Source of the DNA: JBJKSO01 sp046703825 | Lineage (GTDB): Bacteria; Chloroflexota; Dormibacteria; Aeolococcales; Bog-877 | Length of the DNA: 11,311 bases | NCBI GenBank assembly: GCA_046703825.1 | Contig: JBJKSO010000031.1 | Coordinates: 1-11,311, forward strand | Direction: 5' to 3' | Part shown: positions 7,344 to 11,311 of the stretch, in pieces | Position numbering within the stretch: position 1 is the stretch's first letter | Layout: every line of letters starts with the position of its first letter | The notes under the pieces: model-generated | Databases searched by the model: none | Seen by the model: the letters and a program-made list of their open reading frames with translations, nothing else | Told to the model about the DNA's origin: nothing | Translations under genes and position numbers: made by a program

Positions 7344-8575
7344 CCTCAACGCCAGCGGGCAAATTGCGATCAGCGCCGGGACGGTGGCTCTTCCTGGGGA
7401 TCGGCTTCTGGGTCGGGTTCAACCTGCGGGCGCCGCTCCTGGGAGTCCCCCCGGTGCTGGCTAGCCTGCGGACCTCGCTGGGGTTGAACTACCTGGAGGC
7501 CGGTCTGGTCACCTCGCTGCCGATCCTTGCCTTCGCCGCCCTGGCGCTGCCCAGCTCGGCATTGGTGCGGCGCTGGGGAGGCTGGGGGATCGTGCTGGCC
7601 GGACTCGCTCTGGCCGCCGCCGGCGAGCTGCTTCGAGTAGCGCCCGGCGGTGTCTTCCCGCTGATGCTGGGTACTGCGGCGATGGGCGTCGGCATCGCCG
7701 CCACCCAGCCGGGCCTGCCGGCGATGCTGCAGAGCTGGTTCGGCCACGAAGTCCAGCTGGGGTCGGTGATGGTGACCCTGGGCATCACGGTGGGGGAGAT
7801 GGTGGCGGCCAGCATCACCGGTCCACTGTTGCTCCCTTGGCTGGGCGGCTGGCAGGCGACCATGCTGCTCTGGGCGCTGGTGGCGGCGACCTGCGTGCCC
7901 CTCTGGTGGCTCGTGGTACCAGCCAGCAAAGTTGGCCGAGCCGTCCAGTCGCGAGGTGGTGTCCTCGAGATGATGCGGTCCACCCGCCTGATCCCCGTCT
8001 ACGTGATGTTCGGCGGGCAGTCTTTCGTCTTCTTCGCCAGCAACACCTGGATACCGAGCGCCGTGCCCGGGGGACCGCACTCAGCGACCGCGGCCATCTG
8101 CCTGGCCACCCTCAACGGCGTGATGATCCCGGTGAACGTGGCGCTCATCCTGCTCCGGCGCCAGTTCGCCACCCGGCGCTGGTTCTACGCGCTGGGAGCG
8201 TCCATCACCTTGCTCGGCGCGGCCGGATGGCTGTGGGCCGGCGCCAGCGTCCCGGAGCTTTGGACCGCTTTGCTCGGCATCGGCGTCGCCCTGACCTTCG
8301 CCGGGCTGATGGCCTATGCCCCTTTGATGGCGGCCCCGTCGCGGGTCTCGGTGCTGAGCGCCACCATGCTCACCGTGGGCTACAGCCTGGCTTTTTTGGG
8401 GCCGTTGCTGGGCGGCCTGGCCCTGGACCTGGGAGGCGGGCGGCGCTCACCGTTCATTCCGGTCCTGCTGGCGGCGGCGGCCATGCTCTTCGCCGCGTTG
8501 CGCGGAGGTTACGAGCGCGCCGCTCCGGTCTTGCTCCCGGACACCGTCGCTGTAGGCCCGATACTGGTGGAGTGA
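7340..8575 (+). CDS. CynX/NimT-like major facilitator superfamily transporter
   Basis: A 411-residue protein with about twelve hydrophobic segments in two halves separated by a polar loop (about 195-215). This is the MFS layout, and the protein sits in the cytoplasmic membrane. The first helix and loop, GFWVGFNLRAPLLGVPPVL (22-40), followed by the second-helix region LVTSLPILAFAALALP (56-71), resemble the CynX/NimT (cyanate/nitroimidazole transporter) branch. The start of the second half, FGGQSFVFFASNTWIPS, fits too. Those names do not define the substrate here. The short loop VRRWGGWG after helix 2 is a degenerate form of MFS motif A. TTG 7340 is needed to keep helix 1 intact, because the next in-frame candidates are another TTG at codon 9 and a GTG beyond helix 1. 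It overlaps the preceding stop as TTGA. No Shine-Dalgarno sequence is visible, so coupled translation is likely. The 3' end overlaps the MBL-fold gene as GTGA. Confidence 0.82.
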   Translation: MTSTPAGKLRSAPGRWLFLGIGFWVGFNLRAPLLGVPPVLASLRTSLGLNYLEAGLVTSLPILAFAALALPSSALVRRWGGWGIVLAGLALAAAGELLRVAPGGVFPLMLGTAAMGVGIAATQPGLPAMLQSWFGHEVQLGSVMVTLGITVGEMVAASITGPLLLPWLGGWQATMLLWALVAATCVPLWWLVVPASKVGRAVQSRGGVLEMMRSTRLIPVYVMFGGQSFVFFASNTWIPSAVPGGPHSATAAICLATLNGVMIPVNVALILLRRQFATRRWFYALGASITLLGAAGWLWAGASVPELWTALLGIGVALTFAGLMAYAPLMAAPSRVSVLSATMLTVGYSLAFLGPLLGGLALDLGGGRRSPFIPVLLAAAAMLFAALRGGYERAAPVLLPDTVAVGPILVE

Positions 8576-9186
8576 GCCAGGAGGACGCGATCTGGAGCGC
8601 TGGCCGGGTAGCGGTGCGGCGCCTACGGGTCGGCCCGCTGGACAACGCCTCCTACATTCTGACTTCCGAACGAGGACCCGCCCTGATGGTGGACGCGGCC
8701 GACAAGCCTGACCGGCTCCTGCGTGCGCTGGCCGGCCGGCCTCTCACCGGGGTAGTGACGACCCATGGCCACCCCGATCACTGGCAGGCACTCGCCGCTG
8801 TGCTTGGGAAGTACCCGGAGGCCTGGTTCGGTGGGCACCCCGATGACCAGCCGCTGTTCCCGCAGCCGCTCACCCGACCGCTGACTGGGGGTGAGCCGAT
8901 CCCCCTGGATCAGGACCGGGTCGAGGTGATCCACACCCCCGGGCACACCCCCGGCAGCATCTGCCTGCGCCTGGGCGGCCTGCTCTTCACCGGGGACACC
9001 CTCTTCCCTGGCGGTCCGGGAGCCACCCAGCCCCCGCTGGGCGACTTCGCCACCATCATGGAAAGCCTCGCGACCAAGCTGTTCACACTTCCAGACGAGA
9101 CGGTGGTGCTCCCGGGCCATGGTGAGGCGACCACGATCGGAGCCGAGCGGCCCCAGCTGGCAGCCTGGGCCGCGCGGGGCTGGTAG
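8572..9186 (+). CDS. Metallo-beta-lactamase-fold hydrolase (glyoxalase II-like)
   Basis: A 204-residue soluble MBL-fold hydrolase with a dinuclear metal site. Seen, from GTG 8572: THGHPDHW gives H65-x-H67-x-D69-H70; HTPGHTPGS gives H125; FTGDTLF supplies the bridging D142; LPGHG supplies H183. All metal ligands of the glyoxalase II/YcbL type are present, so a hydrolase of thioesters or similar small esters is the best general guess; the substrate is not readable. At 204 residues it has only the core fold and lacks the C-terminal substrate-binding domain of true glyoxalase II. The start overlaps the MFS stop as GTGA. A perfect AGGAGG lies at 8579-8584, just inside the gene, but no start codon follows at a useful distance. 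This is the last gene of the plus-strand run, ending 6 nt from the stop of the convergent oxidoreductase. Confidence 0.88.
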   Translation: MSQEDAIWSAGRVAVRRLRVGPLDNASYILTSERGPALMVDAADKPDRLLRALAGRPLTGVVTTHGHPDHWQALAAVLGKYPEAWFGGHPDDQPLFPQPLTRPLTGGEPIPLDQDRVEVIHTPGHTPGSICLRLGGLLFTGDTLFPGGPGATQPPLGDFATIMESLATKLFTLPDETVVLPGHGEATTIGAERPQLAAWAARGW

Positions 9187-9192
9187 CCCGGC

Positions 9193-10215
9193 TCAGGGGA
9201 GAGCGATCAGAACCTTGCCCACGGCACCGGCCTCGACGGCGGCGTGGGCATCGGCGGCGCGCTCCAGCGGGTACTGATGCAGCGGTAGCCCCGCTTCCTC
9301 TCCGGCCCGTAGCGCCCCGGCCGCGACCGCTTGCGACACCGATTCGATGGCGGCCCGCTTGCTCTGGTCGGCGAGGGTGTAGACGAGGATGAACTTGACG
9401 GCGGCGTTGAGGACCATCATCGGCCGCACCGGCAGCGTGACTTTTTCGCCGCCGTTGGTGGCCTAGGCGGCCACGGTTCCCCCGAGCCGAAGCACCGCCT
9501 GATCAAGCGGGGCGTTGGCGGCGGGCGCCACCTCGACCACCAGATCGACTCCCTCGGGAGCCAGCTGGCGGATGCGCTGGGCGGCTTCCGGTTCGCGGTA
9601 GTTGACCACGGCCTCGGCACCGGCTCGTCGGGCCAGCTCGCCCTTCTCGGGGGTGCTGACCGTGGTGATGACGCGGGCCCCCGCCCACACGCTGAGCTCG
9701 ATGGCGGCATGGCCGACCGCTCCCGCCCCGCCGGCGACCAGTACCGTCCGACCCGCCAGCGCGCCTGGGCTCAGCTGCGGCGGGCCCTCGTCTGCGAGGG
9801 TCAAGGCCCGGTGGGCGGTGATGGCGGGGATGGCGAGGCTGGCGCCGAGCTCAAGGCCGACCCCGTCGGGGAGCCTCACCGCCTGCCGGCCTGGGATCGC
9901 GACCAGCTCCGCCGCCGTGCCGCCGGCGCGCTGGTAGGCCGCCTCCCAGAGCCACACGCGCTCGCCCACCCGCGAACTCGGCACCCCTTCGCCGACCGCT
10001 ATCACCTGCCCGGAGCCATCCTGGTTGGGGATCTGCTGGTCGAACTGGGTGGGCTCGCCGGGGCGGCTGCCGCGGCGGTTCTTCCAGTCGGTGGGGTTGA
10101 CGCCGGAGAAGGCCACCCGCACCAAAACCTCGCCCGGACCCGGCTCCGGGTCTGGGATCTCGACCAGCCGGAGCACCTCAGGGCCGCCGGTTTGCGAGTA
10201 GACGACCGCCTTCAC
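9193..10215 (-). pseudogene. Zinc-independent quinone oxidoreductase (MDR family) interrupted by an in-frame TAG
   Basis: NADPH:quinone reductase-type member of the medium-chain dehydrogenase/reductase family. From GTG 10215 the frame encodes 250 residues: the GroES-like N-domain starting MKAVVYSQTGGPEVL, GEVLVRV, GVNPTDWK, and the Rossmann cofactor loop AGGAGAVGHAAIEL (161-174, GxGxxG). It then meets TAG at 9465-9463 directly after GGTVAA. The same frame continues without any shift through ATNGGEKVTLPVRP to a natural end VEAGAVGKVLIALP and TGA at 9195-9193. Total length would be 340 codons, the normal family size. Remembered homologues usually have Tyr at this place (VAxYAxNGG), so one base (TAC to TAG) explains the stop. 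It is either a recent pseudogene, a sequencing error, or a read-through product. Truncation would remove the last cofactor-domain strands and C-terminal catalytic-domain elements, so the 250-residue form is unlikely to be active. It follows rnhB by 6 nt and is probably co-transcribed with it. Confidence 0.8.
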
Positions 10216-10221
10216 CGCAGC

Positions 10222-10857
10222 TCAGGGTGCCGGATTGGCCACAGCGGCCACGCCATCGAAGTCCAATTCCGGCTCCTCCGCGTGGAGGAAGCTGCGTCGG
10301 TGGTGGCAGCAGGGGCCGTGGCGCCGCAGCGCCGCCAGGTGGAAGGGGGTGCCGTAGCCCTTGTTCTCCCGCCAGCCGTATCGGGGGTAGCGACGGTGGA
10401 GCTGGCGCATGAGCCGGTCCCGCCACACCTTGGCGACGATGGAGGCGGCGGAGATGGCTGGCACCAGAGCATCGCCGTCGATGACCGCGATGTAGCGCTG
10501 GCGGGTGCGCACCCGCAGGGTGCCGTCGCCGATGTACAGCGGCGCCGCCACCGCCTTGATCAGCCGCTCGAACGCCACCCGGTTCGCCCAGCCCACTCCG
10601 TGGCGGTCGATCTGGGCCACGCTGAGGCTTACGATCTCGAGCGCGAGCGCCTGGCTGCGGATGACCGGCTCCACCAGCTCGCGCTGCTCCGGCGAGAGCA
10701 GCTTGCTGTCCCTGAGCAGCGGGTGGCTGAACCCCTGGGGGAGGACCACGGCCGCGGCCACGTGCGGGCCGGCCAAAGCGCCACGACGCACCTCGTCAAT
10801 GCCGCAGGCGTCGCTCCGGCTGAGTTCGGGATCCCAAGAGGCGAGGGGGCCGGGCAC
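10222..10857 (-). CDS. rnhB: Ribonuclease HII
   Basis: A 211-residue RNase HII, which cuts RNA in RNA/DNA hybrids and starts removal of single ribonucleotides from DNA. Seen: GIDE with D21 and E22, RDSKLL (49-54), D111 in YIGDGT, the block VPAISAASIVAKVWRD (132-147) supplying D147, and NKGYGTPFHLAALRRHGP followed by HRRSF. The four acidic catalytic positions are therefore intact. Odd: the Gly-Arg-Gly substrate-recognition motif after DE reads V23-R24-R25-G26, so the first glycine is arginine. AGPVVAA has become AGPHVAA, and the usual SPIHRRSF region reads CCHHRRSF. GTG 10857 is the only sensible start, 20 codons before the first motif. A TAGACT box lies 8 nt upstream, predicting a leaderless transcript. 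It is the first gene of a two-gene minus-strand unit with the oxidoreductase. Confidence 0.92.
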   Translation of the reverse strand: MPGPLASWDPELSRSDACGIDEVRRGALAGPHVAAAVVLPQGFSHPLLRDSKLLSPEQRELVEPVIRSQALALEIVSLSVAQIDRHGVGWANRVAFERLIKAVAAPLYIGDGTLRVRTRQRYIAVIDGDALVPAISAASIVAKVWRDRLMRQLHRRYPRYGWRENKGYGTPFHLAALRRHGPCCHHRRSFLHAEEPELDFDGVAAVANPAP

Positions 10858-10865
10858 GCCCTCGG

Positions 10866-10871
10866 AGTCTA
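10866..10871 (-). promoter_or_regulatory. Predicted -10 box for leaderless rnhB transcript
   Basis: On the minus strand TAGACT (10871-10866) fits the TANNNT -10 consensus and ends exactly 8 nt before the GTG of rnhB. A transcript would begin at or within a base or two of the start codon. No convincing -35 box is seen. The equal spacing on the opposite strand raises confidence. Confidence 0.5.
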
Positions 10872-10912
10872 GCGGCCGCCTGGTCCTGGCCGGGAGCCCG
10901 AGAAACCGCCTC

Positions 10913-10918
10913 TATACT
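10913..10918 (+). promoter_or_regulatory. Predicted -10 box for leaderless carboxylase transcript
   Basis: TATACT (10913-10918) matches TATAAT at five of six positions and stands out in very GC-rich surroundings. It ends 8 nt before ATG 10927, so transcription should start at or just before the A of the start codon. No Shine-Dalgarno sequence and no recognisable -35 hexamer are present, as is common for leaderless actinobacterial-type promoters. Confidence 0.6.
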
Positions 10919-10926
10919 CGGCGCGG

Positions 10927-11311
10927 ATGAGCGGCGCGCCTGAGCTGACCGGGGACGGCGGCCAGCCCGATGCCGGGCGACTGGCCGAGCTGGAGCGCCG
11001 TGAGCGGACCGCCCGCCAGGGCGGTCCGGAGCGTCACCGCCGGCGCCTGCCCGACCAGCGCAAGCTGCCTGTGCGCGAGCGCCTGCGCCGGCTCTTCGAT
11101 CCCGAGAGCCCGTTCGTCGAGGACGGGCTGCTGGCCAGCACGATGGCCGCCGAGGAGCTCGGCGCCGACGGGGTGGTGACCGGGATCGGCGTCGTCCAGG
11201 GGCGGCGAGTCTGCGTGATGGCCAATGACCCCACCGTCAAGGCGGGGTCGTGGGGTCCGCGCACCGTCGAGAAGATCCTGCGGGTGCAGGAGCAGGCGGA
11301 GCGTCTGCAGC
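10927..11311 (+). CDS. Acyl-CoA carboxylase beta (carboxyltransferase) subunit, 3'-truncated by window
   Basis: The first 128 codons of a biotin-dependent carboxyltransferase subunit (acetyl/propionyl-CoA carboxylase or methylmalonyl-CoA decarboxylase type). It moves the carboxyl group from carboxybiotin to an acyl-CoA for fatty-acid or propionate metabolism in the cytoplasm. Seen: a variable charged N-terminus (1-45), then the conserved KLPVRERLRRLFDPESPFVEDG (46-67), the crotonase-fold start DGVVTGIGVVQGRRVCVMANDPTVKAGSWG (81-110), and PRTVEKILRVQEQAE. These are hallmarks of the family, whose members run to about 500 residues, so roughly a quarter is visible. ATG 10927 is placed by the strong TATACT box 8 nt upstream. 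A perfect hairpin lies in codons 27-34. The acyl-CoA specificity cannot be judged without the C-terminal half. It is divergent from rnhB across a 69-nt gap. Confidence 0.9.
   Translation, partial: MSGAPELTGDGGQPDAGRLAELERRERTARQGGPERHRRRLPDQRKLPVRERLRRLFDPESPFVEDGLLASTMAAEELGADGVVTGIGVVQGRRVCVMANDPTVKAGSWGPRTVEKILRVQEQAERLQ
11005..11028 (+). other. Perfect 10-bp hairpin with GCCA loop early in the carboxylase gene
   Basis: CGGACCGCCC, loop GCCA, then GGGCGGTCCG: a perfect 10-bp stem exactly covering codons 27-34 (RTARQGGP) of the poorly conserved N-terminal extension. It lies about 80 nt from the predicted 5' end of a leaderless mRNA. No T-tract follows. It could affect mRNA stability or early elongation, or be chance. 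Confidence 0.45.

Noticed and set aside
6315..7349. Minus-strand open frame of over 340 codons opposite the GT-B gene
   Set aside because: Low-complexity Gln/Gly/His/Arg composition and no recognisable domain. The plus strand carries the GT4-type E-x7-E motif.
8579..8584. Perfect AGGAGG Shine-Dalgarno-like sequence
   Set aside because: It lies inside the MBL gene (codons for Gln-Glu-Asp). The next in-frame GTG is about 30 nt downstream, too far for it to act as a ribosome-binding site.
9177..9189. Small hairpin GGGCT-GGT-AGCCC at the convergent gene ends as a bidirectional terminator
   Set aside because: The stem is only 5 bp, has no T-tract on either strand and overlaps a stop codon. It is too weak to call a terminator.
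9331..10872. Plus-strand open frame of over 500 codons across the oxidoreductase and rnhB genes
   Set aside because: It is the antisense of two genes with clear family motifs and is rich in Gly, Arg, His and Asp. It is long only because GC-rich DNA has few stops.

Overview
The window is GC-rich, densely packed coding DNA with no gap longer than 76 bases between genes. It shows no tRNA, rRNA, CRISPR, insertion sequence or phage signature. It looks like ordinary chromosome from a GC-rich bacterium. The PMT-type protein mannosyltransferase, the acyl-CoA carboxylase beta subunit, the frequent GTG/TTG starts, the near absence of Shine-Dalgarno sequences and the leaderless-type promoters suggest an Actinomycetota, Dormibacterota or Chloroflexota-like soil lineage. 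That placement is an inference; no marker gene in the window fixes the phylum.

Layout: bases 2-9186 carry seven plus-strand genes. They are a PMT-family mannosyltransferase (possibly truncated at the window edge), a large uncharacterised polytopic membrane protein of GT-C type, a PIG-V-like mannosyltransferase, a metal-dependent amidohydrolase, a GT-B (GT4-like) glycosyltransferase, a CynX/NimT-like MFS exporter and a metallo-beta-lactamase-fold hydrolase. From 1842 onward nearly every junction is an overlap (13, 13, 4 and 4 nt, with one ambiguous junction), so these genes are probably co-transcribed and translationally coupled. The first half reads as a cell-envelope or exported-protein glycosylation module: polyprenol-linked sugar donors would be used by the membrane enzymes, while the cytoplasmic GT-B enzyme would use nucleotide sugars.

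Convergent to this, on the minus strand, lie rnhB (ribonuclease HII, 10857-10222) and, 6 nt downstream, a zinc-free quinone oxidoreductase gene (10215-9193). The latter is interrupted by one in-frame amber codon. Divergent from rnhB, an acyl-CoA carboxylase beta subunit starts at 10927 and runs off the window.

Most notable points: (1) the two divergent genes rnhB and carboxylase each have a TANNNT -10 box ending exactly 8 nt before the start codon, which predicts leaderless mRNAs on both strands; (2) a single TAG at codon 251 splits an otherwise intact oxidoreductase; (3) RNase HII carries Arg-Arg-Gly where the family has Gly-Arg-Gly; (4) two successive gene junctions exactly 1100 bases apart share a near-identical 19-base sequence containing the stop/start overlap; (5) two perfect 10-11 bp hairpins with 4-nt loops lie inside coding sequence near gene starts. 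I found no clear evidence of a wholly new defence or mobile system.
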